A program made the translations under genes and the position numbers. The notes under the pieces are model-generated. The model made no database searches. It was not told where the DNA came from and saw only the letters and a program-made list of their open reading frames with translations. From contig CM036209.1 of NCBI GenBank assembly GCA_020631735.1, positions 5,865,451-5,929,450 of the forward strand: a stretch of 64,000 nt of DNA, read 5' to 3'. This stretch comes from Saccharum officinarum (lineage: Eukaryota; Streptophyta; Magnoliopsida; Poales; Poaceae). This document shows, piece by piece, positions 1 through 12,400 of the stretch. Position 1 is the first letter of the stretch, and each line of letters opens with the position of its first letter.

Positions 1-362
1 AGATCACAAGTTCACAACCACCAGTCCACAACAGATAAGATAACATGAAAATGATAATCAAAATGAGTTGTTTTGTGTAATGCTGCCTCATTAAAAACCT
101 TTCTAGGTAAAACTAACCCTTGTGAGAAACCCTAGAAAGGAAAAAGAGTACAACCAGCTCATAATTAGGTCTTAATGTCTTACAATCCATAGTGGCATCT
201 CACCAGGCCACCCAAAATTACATTACAGTGAGTCCACAGATCACTCACTCATCTCACAGTCACAGCAAAAGACCAACTCAGTCACTCATATCACTAAGTA
301 CCAGTACCAGAAGCACCAGCAGTACCGCCGCTCCCGCTGCCGTCTCCTTCTTCATCAAGGTA

Positions 363-2499
363 CTAGTTCTTGAATGCCTCCTCAAGCCCTGGGTCCTCAG
401 CTTCATGTTGTTCCCTTCTTGATCCTAGCTCCCAGTCCTTGATGCAGGTCAGCATCTCCACATGATCAGGCAACAAGCGCCACCGCCGCTCTTCAAGTAT
501 CATGTATGTCAAACTGAAACAAGACTCAGAAGAGATAGTAGATACAAAAACCGACATGATATCTCTAGCCATAATAGATAGGACTGGGTAGGTTAGCTTG
601 TGGTCACGCCACCAGAGAAGTATGTCAAAGGATTCCTCATAAGATGTGACACAGTCATTGTCCAAGTAAGCTAAGAGCTCACTAACAGTAGATGGAGATG
701 AAGATGAGGAGGAACAGCCATGGGATGGACTAGGACCAAAAACACCACGACCTCTAAAGATCCTTCCCCATGCCTGCTTTATCTTACCAGAATAAGCTGA
801 TGGTTGTGCAACCCTTTGAGACTTAGCTGCACCAAACTTGGTTTCATACTTGTTAAACAATTTATACAATTCAGTTTTAACATTAGCATAGTATGAACTA
901 TATGTGGCTCTAGTATGTTCAGCAAGTAATTCCAGCATATTAAAGAATCCTTTTATCTTAGCTCTATGATCAAGAATGAATGCATATGAATAAAGCAGTG
1001 GTACGTTCTCCCAATATTTAAGGAATTTAAGCTTCATAGGAGTAGCAATACTTCTAAAATTCTGATCTTTTTCAGCATTATGCAAATGTTTAGCAATGTC
1101 TAGGATATGGTGCAAAACAAGTGGACTTGTGGGATAATAAACACCAGACAAAACAACATTAGAATCATAGAACAGTTCCAGGAACACCATTATTTGTTCA
1201 GCAACATACCAATGATTTTTAGTCAATAATTCTAAACCATAATGAGAATTAATGAACACAGAAAAGACTTTCTCGTATGGCAGCAAGTGTTTAAGCATTA
1301 AATAAGTAGAATTCCATCTAACATCCATATCCAAGCCAAACTTTATAGGTCTAAGACCCTAGCAGTACAATAATTTTTGAACAATGCAATTCTTTGATTA
1401 GAGGAATTTAAAAAGTTAATTGCAGTTCTGAAATCTTCAGTATAAGGTTTCAACCTCTTCAAGCCAGATTTGACAATAAGATTAATGATATGATAGGCAC
1501 AACGCTGATGCACAAGCAAGTACTTAACCTTATTAGGATCAGTAGGTGTAGGTGCAGGATAAGAACCCAAGTAACCAAAGAACATATGTGTCAAAGTCTC
1601 CATAGCCTTAGAATTAGAAGAAGCATTATCAAGAGTGACAGCAAAAATCTTATCAATCAAACCAAACTCCTCAACCACACTAGCAATCCTCTCAGCAATG
1701 TTTTCACCAGAGTGTTTAACCTCAATCAGCCTAAAACCAACAACCCTTTTTGTAACTCCCAATCAGCACTCACAAAATGAACAATAACACTGATATAATC
1801 CTCCTTAGCATTACCAGACCAAATGTCTGAAGTTAAAGAAACAGATGAAGAAGCAGGCAACAAAGAATTCATAAGCAAACCACGTTGTTTAGCAAACAAT
1901 TTACCCAGATCTCTAGTAGTGGTATGCCTAGAAACCTTTTCAAATTGAGGGTTATGAGCACGCTTAATGTAATCCTCCCAGGCCTATGTCTCACCTATGC
2001 CTAATGGAAGGTCTAGCCTAGCAATCAACCGGCACAACTCAGTACGAGCAACAACAGGATCATACATCCAGTTATGCAAACCATCAGGATTCAGAGCAAG
2101 CCTAGACTGGACCCTACGATTATTATCATGCTTTCTCCTACAAGATTTCTGGTGCCTAATCAAATGACCAGTGCCAGCAGTAGATCTAGCAGAATATCTC
2201 TTACCACATAGTTTACAGATGGCAGCAACTCTAATTTTATTTTCCTTGATCTCAGTGAAATCCTCCCAAACAGCAAATGTGCACTTACCAACATATGAGG
2301 TACCATGAGTGTTGGTGGAGGCAGCCACTCCATCACCGTCGCCGTCGTCGGCATCGACATCGATTGGAACGTTGATGTCACCGAGGTCGACACCGAACAA
2401 GCCGGCTGCATCATCACGGAGGTCGTCATCGTCCTTGATTTCTAGGTCATCATCGTCCACGCGGTCCTTGCCATCGCCATGGCGGGGATACTCATCCAC
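363..2499 (-). pseudogene. hAT-superfamily transposase, broken
   Basis: The reading frames on the minus strand give a BED-type zinc finger near 2150-2290 (CKLCGK then HLIRH), a first catalytic segment (SDIWSG, about 1860), a second (TLDNASSN, about 1630), the RCAYHIINL segment (about 1490) and a C-terminal dimerisation domain (SESCFSLTYM to CIKDWE, about 440-530). This order is that of hAT cut-and-paste transposases. An acidic Asp-rich N-terminus starts at 2499. The gene is interrupted by an in-frame TAG at 1984-1986, a one-base shift in an A/G run near 1745-1755, and another shift near 1350-1366. I infer an inactive copy. A domesticated, spliced relative is less likely because no splice sites fall at the breaks. 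Confidence 0.85.
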
Positions 2500-3310
2500 C
2501 CCCGTCCCCAGCCTCCAACTCCAGAACTGTCCCTCGACGGTGGACGCGGGCGCCGTGCCATGTCTACTCTAGAGGAGGAATACGCAGCAGCAGGCACCAA
2601 CCTGCGCACGTAGAAGACAAAGGAGTGAGACTATGAGAGAGAGGCCAGATCTAGGGTTAGGGTTAGAGAGATGTACTTGCGCCACTGGAGCCCGGAACCG
2701 GAGAGGGAGAGGCCAGAGGAGACAGACAGATAGGCACCGATTAGAAACGACAGCGAGTGGCGGAGGGACTGGGCAAGAACATGAACTCACATAGTTCACC
2801 AGGAGCGAGAGGAGAGCTGGAGAGGAAGGGAGAGGAGGGAGAGAGAGGATACAAGAGGGTCAGTGAACTCAAGGTGAGTTGGAGGAGCGACGACGAGGTC
2901 ACCAGAGCTGGGGAAGATGGTCGATGGGGACGGTCGAGGTCACCGGAGCCAGAGCCGAGAGCGAGATTGAGTTCGCGAGGCAAGTGTGAGAGTGAGAGCG
3001 GTGCGTGGCGGGGGATTGGGGGGGAACAGCCGTGGCATCAGCTTATATACGCGCGCGTGCGGCGTGCGGTGGCTTCGTGGGCTGGGCCGCCTCCACGCTC
3101 CGCCTCCATTATGGCCGTTGGGGGCACTGGGCCGACCGTTGGAATGGGCCATGCCCGGGCCGTGCCGCGTGCCTAGGATGCGGTCCAGGCACGGCCTGGT
3201 TACTCGGGTTGTGCTCGGGCCGATCCAAAACACCGGGCCTTGGGCCAGGCCACCGGGCCTCGGGCCAGGCCACCGGGCCTCGGGCTGCATGGCCAAATAT
3301 AGTCTAGTAC
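2500..3310 (-). mobile_element. 5' region of the hAT element (GC-rich, no gene)
   Basis: This stretch lies upstream of the transposase and holds only short overlapping GC-rich frames on both strands, which I do not regard as genes. Its outer part is rich in GGGCC/GGCCC words, as expected of subterminal transposase-binding repeats in plant hAT elements. The end of the element is probably near 3305, but no terminal inverted repeat could be paired because the other end lies at or beyond the window edge. Confidence 0.5.
3231..3290. repeat. 20-bp tandem repeat, three copies
   Basis: Three consecutive 20-base units begin CACCGGGCCT at 3231, 3251 and 3271. The first two differ by one base and the third diverges at its end. 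They sit at the outer edge of the hAT element and fit subterminal repeats. Confidence 0.75.
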
Positions 3311-3447
3311 CTTGATTTGTTCTAGCTTGTAGCAGCTTATCAAAAGGGCAAGAGGGGATTGTTGTGATGGTTATGGGCCTGGCCTATCATTGTGTGTACT
3401 ATGTTGTGACCATATGTGTGCCACTTCGAAGGAAGGTTCCATGATGG
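3311..3447 (+). mobile_element. Old gypsy LTR relic, left part
   Basis: The end of this segment (GTGCCACTTCGAAGG) matches the middle of the LTR of the 13-kb element (GTGCCATTTGGAAGG near 11979). The similarity resumes at 26963 on the far side of the Sirevirus. The relic is therefore an older, diverged LTR of the same broad family, split by the later insertion. Its left limit is uncertain. Confidence 0.65.
3443..3447. repeat. Target-site duplication of the Sirevirus (left)
   Basis: GATGG directly precedes the TGAAAG start of the 5' LTR. The same five bases follow the 3' LTR at 26963-26967. Confidence 0.95.
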
Positions 3448-4096
3448 TGAAAGCCCAAGTTTGGTTTTGGTAATTAATGACACCAAGTTGCTAATGCCAT
3501 TAAGTGTTTTGAGCTAGGCATAAGCAACACATGTGATGAAGGTGTACGTGGCAAGGAGTGGTGGCTACAAGATCACAAAGAAATGGTGCATGGACATGAA
3601 ATGACGATCATGGTGGAGATGCACATAATATGATGGACTTGATGATCAAGTGGAAGAGAAGGATCTAAGAGCGCAAGGCAAAGGTATAACCATAGGGTTT
3701 TCCGTTTGCCGGTCTAAGTTGAGTAGAGAAGTGATTGACCGGGTTTAGAATACATAGCCGACTATCAAGAGGGGCAATCACGGTTAGCTCGGGAATCAAG
3801 TGCCACTAGATCAATGTCTTGAGCATATGCATTAGGATCTAGTTGAGAGCTAACATAACGCCTTGGAAAATGTTTGTGAAATGCTAACACACATGCACAT
3901 GGTGGTGTACACTTGGTGGTGTTAGCACTTTTGCGAAGGCGGTGGAGTTTAAGCGGTTGAGAGGGGTTTGGGTTCCTCTCTCCCTCCTGTCGAGCTTGCG
4001 AGGCGGGATTTGGTGCTTTTTGGAGAAGTGAAACGCCTATTTTCTACTGCGCCGAAAGTCAGAAAAGAAACGGAGGCGAAAGGAGGTCACTGCGTT

Positions 4097-4530
4097 GACC
4101 GGACGCTGCACCGGACACGGTCACGGTTTGACCGGACGCGTCCGGTCAGTTCATCGTGGCGCGAGCGCTAGGGTTTGTGACCGGACGCTGGTCTGGCCTA
4201 ACCAGCGCATCCGGTCAGTTCAACTGGGCGTAAAAGAAAAGCGTGCGACCGGCACATCCGGTCCTTCACGGAACCGGAGCGTCCGGTCAAGCGTCCAGAG
4301 AGGCCGAGCGCAGCGTAGCGCCGATCGGACGCGGGGCGCGTCCGGTCACGTGCGATCGGACGCGTCCGGTCGTAGCTGGAGCTTACTAGAATGCGACCGG
4401 ACGCTGGCACTGTCACGTCCGGTCACTCGGTTGAGCGTGTCCGGTCAGGGCAACGGCTAGTTCTGACGCGCACTGTTCACGTTTGTCGTGTAGTGACCGG
4501 ACGTGTCCGGTCACCCTGACCGGAGCGTTC
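4097..4530. repeat. Cluster of CCGGAC/GTCCGG palindromic repeats in the 5' LTR
   Basis: More than a dozen half or full copies of a palindrome of the form GACCGGACGCGTCCGGTC occur in both orientations just upstream of the LTR TATA box. Palindromic LTR repeats of this kind are a described Sirevirus trait. Their position suggests cis-regulatory binding sites, which is inference. Confidence 0.9.
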
Positions 4531-4585
4531 GGTCAGCGCATTTTTCGCTGCGTCGTCTGTAACGGCTAGCTGCGTACCCCTTCGT

Positions 4586-4594
4586 TATAAATAG
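4586..4594 (+). promoter_or_regulatory. LTR TATA box (5' LTR)
   Basis: TATAAATAG lies downstream of the palindrome cluster and about 800 bp before the LTR end. It is conserved at 26154-26162 in the 3' LTR. It marks the probable Sirevirus promoter. Confidence 0.8.
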
Positions 4595-5395
4595 AGGTTG
4601 GCCAGGGTTTGAGGGTAACTCTTGCACATTTTGAGACCTAGAGACATCCTTTGAGCTAGAGAACAACCCCTCCACTCATCTCTTTGCATAGTTGCACATC
4701 TTGAGTGAGATTGAGTGAGATTCAAGTGCATTGCTTGAGAGTTGCATTCTAGAGGCACTTGATCTTCGAGTTGCTGCGGATTTCTTGTTAATCTTCCGTG
4801 TTTCCCGACACGGTAGACGGCTTGGAGCAGCGGAGGTGATTGAGCTCGCAATTGGAGATTGTTGGAGCCTTCACCAAGTGTTGTAAGGGGTTCTTGATCC
4901 TTCCCCGCGGGAGTTCGCAAATTGGATACTCTAGTGGAGCTCGTGGCTTGGAGGATCCCCATCTTGTGTGCGGTTGTGCGGCGCCCGCCGAGGGCTCGAC
5001 TCTTGATAGTCGATTAGCTCGCGAACCGACAAGTGGGTGTATCGCCATAACAGGGAGTAGCTTGCCGGGAAGCAAGTGAACCTCGGGATAAATTCTTGTG
5101 TCATTCTCTTCTCGAGGATTTCTCTTGTATGATTGATTGATTGGTATTTCTCTTCTCTTCACGGTGGTATAATCACTCGAAGCTCTTCTCTCGTATTACT
5201 TCTCGTTTCTAGCTTGTAGTTGTTGTTGTGTTTAGTGAATAGCCTTGTACTAGACTTGTGTAGGTGGCTTGCTTAATTAGTTAGAGCTAGTGCTTTTGCT
5301 TTGCCACCTTTCGTACTAACTCGTGGTTAAGTAATTCTTGTAGAAGTTTTAATTAGGCTATTCACCCCCCCTCTAGCCTATTTGGACCTTACAAG

Positions 5396-5408
5396 TGGTA
5401 TTGGAGCC
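5396..5408 (+). other. Primer-binding site, tRNA-iMet type
   Basis: TGGTATTGGAGCC begins two bases after the 5' LTR. It differs at two positions from the usual plant site TGGTATCAGAGC, complementary to the 3' end of initiator tRNA-Met. Confidence 0.8.
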
Positions 5409-5453
5409 AAGGCACCATTTATTTGAGGCTTAACAACCTACGGTGAAAAAGAA

Positions 5454-7532
5454 ATGGCTCAATTAAGCTTGCACATCAACAACACCAAGAAGGCACCTCA
5501 CTTTGATGGCATAAATTATGCATATTGGAAGGTTAAGATGACCGCACATCTAAAGTCAATCAATAGAGAAGTGTGGAAGGTCACCGAAACAAAATTTGAG
5601 GTTGCTAATCCGGAAGCACCTACACCAGTGGAAGAGAAGAAGCTCCAATGCAATGACATTGCCATTAGTGCTCTTCATGAGGCATTAGATGATAAGACAT
5701 TTGAGCAAGTGAAAAACATAGAAGTTGCACATGATGCTTGGGCCAAGCTAGAAGAAACATTTGAGGGCACCGAAGGCACAAAGACCGCTAAAGCATATAT
5801 CTTGCAAGAAAAATTTTCAAGCTTTAAGATGCAAGATGATGAGAGTGTTCCGGAGATGTTTCATAGATTGCAAGTCATTGTCAATGAGCTCAAGGCACTT
5901 GGTGAGGAGGTCAAGGACAATCAATTCTCTATGAAGTTTTTGAGAAGCCTACCCAAGAGGTTTGATACATTGATCACCGTGCTAGTGAGGACTACATTGA
6001 AGGATTCAACTCCTCAACAAATATTTCAAGAAGTGATGACCGATGATTCATATAGATAAGATGATGAGAAGGATGAGTTGGTCAAGAAGAAGAAGAAGGA
6101 AAATGAGAAGAAAGATGATGAAAAGAAGAAGAGTGTGGCATTCAAAGCCACCACATCCAAGGGCAAGTCCAAGATTGAATCATCAAGTGATGAAGACTCA
6201 AGCTCTTGTGATAGTGATGACATTGATGAGAAGATGGCTCTCTTTGTCAAGCAATTTGGCAAATTCATAAAGAAGAAGGGCTATCGTGCAAAGAGGAGGA
6301 ATAACTCATCTAAGAAGAATGAGCATACCATGAGATGCTTTAGATGCCATAGCAAGGACCATCTCATTGCAAAGTGTCCTTATGATAGTGATGATGAAGA
6401 TGCTATCAAGAAGGAGAGGAAGAAGCAAAAGAAGAAGCAAGAAAAGAAGGAGAGCTCTCATAAAAAGAAGAATGATTCTCATGTTGCTACATGGGATAGT
6501 GATGATTCCTCAAGTGATGATGAGGATGACTACAAGAGCAAGAAGAAGGGACATGCTAGCATTGCCATCCAAGAGAAGGTCTCCCTCTTCGACACTCCAT
6601 CGTGCTTCATGGCTAAGGCCTCTAAGGTATCATCCGATGATGAGAGTGATCATGATAATGCTAGTGATAGTGATAGTGATGAAGAAGAATTCACTAAAGA
6701 TGAACTAATCACTATGCTAGAAGATTGCACTCAACATTATAAAGAATCTAGAAAGGAGTGCAAGGGCTTGCTTAAGGAAAAGAAAAACCTTATGCAAGAA
6801 CTTGATGAGCTTAGGGCATCTTATGAGAGTCTAAAGGTAGACCATAAGAAGCTTCAAAAGTCTCACACTAAGCTTGAAGAAGCTCATTCCTCTCTAGTTG
6901 AAAAATGTGAAAACATGCCAACTAATGTTGAGAAAGCTAAAACTTGCAACATAGGCATATCGTGTGATATAATTGATGAATCTTGTCATAAGCCTATCAT
7001 TGTTGCTCCCACTAACCCTTCATGTAGCTCATCTACATCATCCTCATCTAGTAGTGATGGTTTTACTTGTGACTCCACACTTATAGTTGAGAATGAAAAT
7101 CTCAAGAAGGAGATAAAAGAGCTCAATCACACCTTAGCTAAGGCTTATGGTGGTGAGGACCGCTTGCTTATGTGCTTGGGTAGCCAAAGAGCTTCTCTCT
7201 ACAAAGAGGGATTGGGCTATAACCCCAAGAAAGGCAAGGCCGCTTTTGCTCCTCACAAGACTAGTTTTGTGAAGAACAAAGGTAGCTATTGCAAAGTGTG
7301 CAAACAAGTTGGTCACATAGAGCAACATTGCATGAATAAGAAATCCAATGCTAATGTATCCTCAATTAAGTTTGATTCTTTCTATATACTTACCAAGGGT
7401 ACAAATGGTGTTCATGCTAAGTTCATTGGTACACCATGGATGGGCTCAAAGAAGAAAGCCATTTGGGTACCAAAGAGCTTGGTCACTAACCTTGGAGGAC
7501 CCAAACAAGTTTGGTTACCTAAAAAGAATTGA
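5454..7532 (+). pseudogene. gag: Sirevirus gag, interrupted by a stop
   Basis: The ATG at 5454 opens a frame whose first 201 codons match the copia gag capsid region (HFDGINYAYWKVKM; a typical UBN2-like gag fold). An in-frame TAA at 6057-6059 cuts it. The same frame continues to a TGA at 7530. The downstream part is Lys/Asp/Ser rich, with two CCHC zinc knuckles (codons at 6336-6377 and 7290-7331) and a coiled-coil-like stretch between them, as usual for long Sirevirus gag proteins. Gag would form the virus-like particle and bind RNA. The single stop means the full protein is not made unless it is read through. Confidence 0.9.
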
Positions 7533-7545
7533 TCTTGTCTTGTAG

Positions 7546-9410
7546 GTCAATTACAAAGCCGGAGGAAGGCATTGGGTGCTTGATAGTGGGTGCACTCAAC
7601 ACATGACCAGGGATTCATGTATGTTCAAATCAATTGATACAAGTCAAAATGGTGATTTTGATGCTATCACTTTCGACAACAACAAGAAAGGCAAAGTCAA
7701 GGGGCTTGGTAAAATTGCTATTTCAAATGACATGAGCATATCTAATGTGTTGCTAGTTGAGAGCTTGGATTTCAATCTTTTATCGGTGGCACAACTTTGT
7801 GATCTTGGCTTCAAGTGCATATTTGGTAGTGATGATGTTGAAGTCATTAGTGTGGATGGATCAAATTTGATATTCAAAGGATTTAGACATGGTAGTTTAT
7901 ACTTGGTTGACTTCAATGATAGTGAGACACAATTGACATCATGCTTGCTTAGCAAATCTAGTATGGGATGGTTGTGGCATAGAAGGCTTGGTCATGTTGG
8001 AATGAAACAATTGAACAAACTTTTGAGGCATGACTTAGTTAGAGGCTTGAAAGATGTGACTTTTGAAAAGGATAAACTATTTAGTGCTTGTCAAGCCGGC
8101 AAACAAGTTGGAAATACACATCCTAGTAAGAGTGAGATGAGCACATCAAAGGCACTTGAGTTATTGCACATGGACTTGTTTGGGCCAACAACATACACTA
8201 GCATTGGTGGGAATAAGTATGGCTTTGTGATAGTGGATGACTACACTAGATACACTTGGGTGTTCTTTCTCTATGACAAGAGTGATGTTTTTGATCTATT
8301 CAAGTCTTTTGTCAAGAGGGTGCAAAATGAGTTTGAGACTACCATCAAGAAGATTAGAAGTGACAATGGTAGTGAGTTCAAGAACACAAGAATTGAAGAT
8401 TTGTGTGATGATCTTGGTATTGGACATCAATTCTCACCAACATACACTCCTCAATCCAATGGTGTAGTTGAAAGAAAAAATAGAACCTTGATTGATATGG
8501 CTAGATCAATGCTTAGTGAATACAATGTGAGTCATTCATTTTGGAGTGAAGCTATCAACACGGCTTGCTATTGTAGCAACCGTCTCTATTGCCATGGGAA
8601 GCTTGGAAAGACACCATATGAGCTATTGAATGGAAGAAAGCCCAACATTGCATACTTTAGAGTGTTTGGTTGCAAATGCTATATTCTTAAGAAAGGCACT
8701 AGGTTGAGCAAGTTTGAAAAGAAATGTGATGAAGGGTTCTTACTTGGTTATTCTACCACAAGCAAGGCATATAGAGTTTGGAATCTCACAAATGGCACCT
8801 TGGAAGAAGTTCATGATGTTGAATTTGATGAAACCAAGGGTCTCAAAATGAAGCTCAAAACCTTGATGATGTGAGAGGAGATCAATTGTCAAATGCAATG
8901 AAGAACATGGACATTGGTGACATAAAGCCAAGGCAAGTTGATGATGATGATATTCATGTGATCAACCAAAGTGTGCAAATTGATTCAAATCAAGCAATCT
9001 CAAGTGGTTCTCATGATGAAGTACAAGTTCAAGGTCAGACAAGTGGAAGCAATCAACTCCCAATACTACAACCTACTAGTATTGCAAGAGATCATCCATT
9101 GGACCAAATCATTGGTGGAATTCAAAGTGGTGTTCAAACTAGATCAAGGCTAGCATCCTTTTGTGAGCATTACTCATTTGTCTCATTAGAAGAACCAAAG
9201 AAAATAGAAGATGCCCTGAAGGATTCCGATTGGGTAAATGCCATGCATGAAGAGATAAACAACATCACTAGAAATCAAGTTTGGGAACTTGTTGAGAGGC
9301 CAAAGAACTACAATGTAATTGGTACTAAGTGGGTCTTTAGAAACAAGCAAGATCAAGATGGCATGGTTGTGAGGAACAAAGCAAGATTAGTAGCACAAGG
9401 ATACACTCAA
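7546..9410 (+). pseudogene. pol: Sirevirus pol, 5' part: protease, integrase, start of RT
   Basis: The frame opens right after a TAG at 7543 and is shifted relative to gag. The protease motif DSGCTQHMT lies at about 7579. The integrase zinc region follows (HRRLGHVG near 7980; SACQAGK near 8085, where the first expected Cys of the CxxC pair is replaced), then the core with DLFGPT, RSDNGSEF and the VERKNRT glutamate. A one-base loss in a G run near 8838-8841 shifts the frame, so the segment from about 8842 to 9410 (linker and RT start, ending GYTQ) is read in another frame. Translation then runs into the nested LTR at 9411. The remainder of RT resumes at 22638 in the same frame. Confidence 0.92.
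9406..9410. repeat. Target-site duplication of the nested element (left)
   Basis: CTCAA immediately precedes TGTAACACCC and is repeated at 22633-22637 after GTGTGACA. Confidence 0.95.
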
Positions 9411-12400
9411 TGTAACACCCTGAAATTTTGAAGAAATGAAAAATAGGAAAAATATGATTTTTATATTTATTTTTGTGAAGCATGTAAATTTAGAATAATT
9501 TTTATAAACTTAAAATCAAATATAAGAGTAGAAACATGTTTGTGCACTCATGCTGTTGCATTTAAATTTTTGAGATGAGTGGTTTGATCAAATTCAAATT
9601 TGGATTTGAAAATTCTTTGAAATTTGGCTTTGAAAAGTTTGAAAAAAAGAAAGGGAATTTTCCTCTTCGGGCCAAAACTTTCCCGCAGCCCAACTCCCCG
9701 GCCTGCCTCGGCGGCCCACCTTTCCCTCTCCCGCGCCCGCCTTCTCCGCATGGGCCGAGCCCAGCCGCGGCCAGCCGGCCCAACTCGCGCGCGGCCGCTT
9801 CCCTCACCCAGCCGCTGCCCCGTTTTTCCTCTGAGTCGCCGACATGCGGGACCCACCTGTCAGCGACGTGTTTCCCCTTTCCTTTCTTCTTCCTCCGGCG
9901 TTTTCCATCGACGAACGCCGCCTTCCCTCTCTTCCCCGATCCGAATCGATCTCCAAATCGCCCTCCTTTCCATAACCGGAGATGCCCACGGGCTATAAAA
10001 CGAGACCCTCACCTCTCCGCCCACATCCCGTCTTATCGGTAGCCGCTTTGGTGCTCGGGAGCTAGGTCACCACGAGCACGAGCTCCACCGTCCGCCCCTC
10101 CAAGCCGCACGCGCTCCTTGCTTCATCCCCGGCCACGATTCTGCCCTAGGTGAGTTCGCGTTCGAGTTATCTACCCGCAGGTACTCTCCGTTCGTGTTTT
10201 CGTGCACCGTAGAGCGAGATAGGTTATTCCGGCCATGGCGCCGCCGCGGGAAGCTCACCGTCGGCCGATTCCGACCGGAGCGCCGCCGGTTTCCTCCCTG
10301 ATCCGATTTGGACCGTCCGATTTGAATCCAACGGATGTAAATAGAAGTTACCGGTTCGTTTGTAAAATTGTAAAAGAAACCCTGAAGTTTTTAAGTTCTT
10401 AACCCGCAGTCCAAAGCGTATTCCCGGTTTACGTTTTCCTTTCTGTAAAGCGTATTTTGATCGCGTAACTTCCGAAAATACGTTTTGATTTGTTGAAAGC
10501 GTATTTCGTCTCAGTAATTGAAAAATACGTTTTTTGATATTTACAGTTTTGCCACTGAGTTTGTTTTAGTCATAAATTATCCGTTTTAACTCCGATTTGA
10601 CCCGTTTAAATTGCGTTAGATTCGTATTTGCGAGCTCTACATGATGATAGAACTGTACAGTAGGTTTGAGATAATTTATTTTCGAGTTTATATAAAAGTA
10701 ATTATTTATCTATAGGAAATCTTAGAAAATTCATAATTTGTACGTTTTAAATCCAAATTTCGTGATCTTTATGTCTATGTGATCGTAGTAATGTGTAGAA
10801 GAGTTTGACAAACTTGTTATACTGTTAGTGTTACTGTTGGTTAGGTTTTCTATTTTTAAGTTCCGATGTGAGATTTAATCTATTACTTTAATAAAGTAGA
10901 TCTTGTTTAAATCATATCTTCTACGTTTTAGATCCGTTTTAGCTCATTCGAGTTGCGTTAGATTCATAGCAACGAGATCTACGCGTTAGTGACAGTATTT
11001 GCCATATTACTAATTCTGAAATTTTATGGTTTAAATCATATCTTGATTAATAATTATGCAACTGGGTTTTGTAAATAAAATATGATTTGTTTTACTTTAG
11101 TTTCATAATTTGAATCTAAATTTGACTTAATTCCATATATAGTATCTATAAAATATCTTATATATGTTATTATATAATTAAAACACATGAAACTAATAGT
11201 TTTATATTTTCTTCTATGAGCAAATCTTTCGGTAGATGTATCTTTTCAACCGTAGCTTCGATTAGAGTGCTTTTCGCGCCTGTGTGTTCATAGCAATGCG
11301 TAGAACCTCTTTAAAATCTTTTCACATATTGTTTCATATGTTTGGTGTACTGTTCTAATTTAGATCTATTGTTTGCTTCGTGTATGATTGTATCGATGTG
11401 TGTGTGGTGATTTATTGATCAAGTCCAGTCGGTGAGATATACGTGGTTATCAAGAAGAAGAAGAAGAAGAACGTTGAAGATTAAAGCTTACCGAAGGATC
11501 GGTGTTTAAGGCAAGTATAGCATGGGATCATCCTTGTTTCCTATTCACCTTTAATATACTTAATTCATGTGCATGTGTCTACCTTGTTACCACTAAGGAT
11601 ATCCTAGCTTTTGTATCTTGTACATTGACACCTATGGGACATTGCATTGGGTAGTATTTATGCTAGTGCTAAAGATAAATAACCATGATCTGTAACTTGA
11701 CAAATGGTATATGCAATAAACGTTTAAAAGATGCTTTATAGCAACATGGCTCAAGGGGGCTAGAGCATGGGGTATTTTTGGTGCTCTAGTTTCTCTCCCT
11801 AAGGACTTATCTGTAAGCGAACATCCGGGACTTACAGTACAACTGTGAGGGCTATATGGCTCTGGCTTTAGTTAAGTATGAGGACCTTTTCTAGCTTGTT
11901 AGTGGTAACCTTCATGGCGTAAGAACGGCTTGACGAATCGGGTATAGTGCGGCCTCTATCCTCATGTGTATAGGCTGCGTGTTATTGTGCCATTTGGAAG
12001 GGGGGCTCTACATCTGTTTGCCGAGTGAATCTAATGGCCCTAACTTGTTAGACGAACCTTTGAAAGGCTTCATAGTGAACCCTGCTGACCTTCCTTGGAA
12101 GTGGGTCAAGAGATTAGCTACCTCGGGCGAAAGGGTAAATCACGACTCACAGTGAAAGTGTACAACCTCTGCAGAGTGTAAAACTGGTATATCAGCCGTG
12201 CTCACGGTCACGAGTGGCCTTGGACCCTTACAGAATAAATGATGAACACTGATGATAATGATAATACTGATGATATTGATGCTCACTAATGATTATTGTT
12301 TCTTGCTATACATTATTCTCGTTTATATGATCATGAGGTTATTTGGGATTTTGGTAAACTTGTTGCTACTCAATTGTTAAAGAGATGACTCACTAAAAGC

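Larger units (their letters stand above)
3448..5393 (+). repeat. Sirevirus 5' LTR (1946 bp)
   Basis: It starts TGAAAGCCCAAG and ends GGACCTTACA, matching the 3' LTR along its length. It keeps a segment of about 42 bp (around 3971-4013) that the 3' LTR lacks. Many differences from the 3' LTR are CG to TG or CA in this copy. Confidence 0.95.

Noticed and set aside
2651..2666. Telomere-like TAGGGTTAGGGTTAG
   Set aside because: Only about two units, and not the plant TTTAGGG repeat. Common by chance in 5' regions.
4097..4530. CRISPR or satellite reading of the CCGGAC palindromes
   Set aside because: They occur in both LTRs at the same place and match the known Sirevirus LTR trait.
7533..7546. 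Splice acceptor (CTTGTCTTGTAG) joining gag to pol
   Set aside because: No matching donor was identified. The TAG is also simply the last stop before the pol frame.
9548..10042. Overlapping Pro/Arg-rich frames in the LTR start
   Set aside because: They are repeated in the 3' LTR (19413-19908), present on both strands, and explained by GC content before the TATA box.
11964..12155. Small frame conserved in both LTRs
   Set aside because: Conserved only because the LTRs are near-identical. It is broken in the internal LTR and lost in the older relic.
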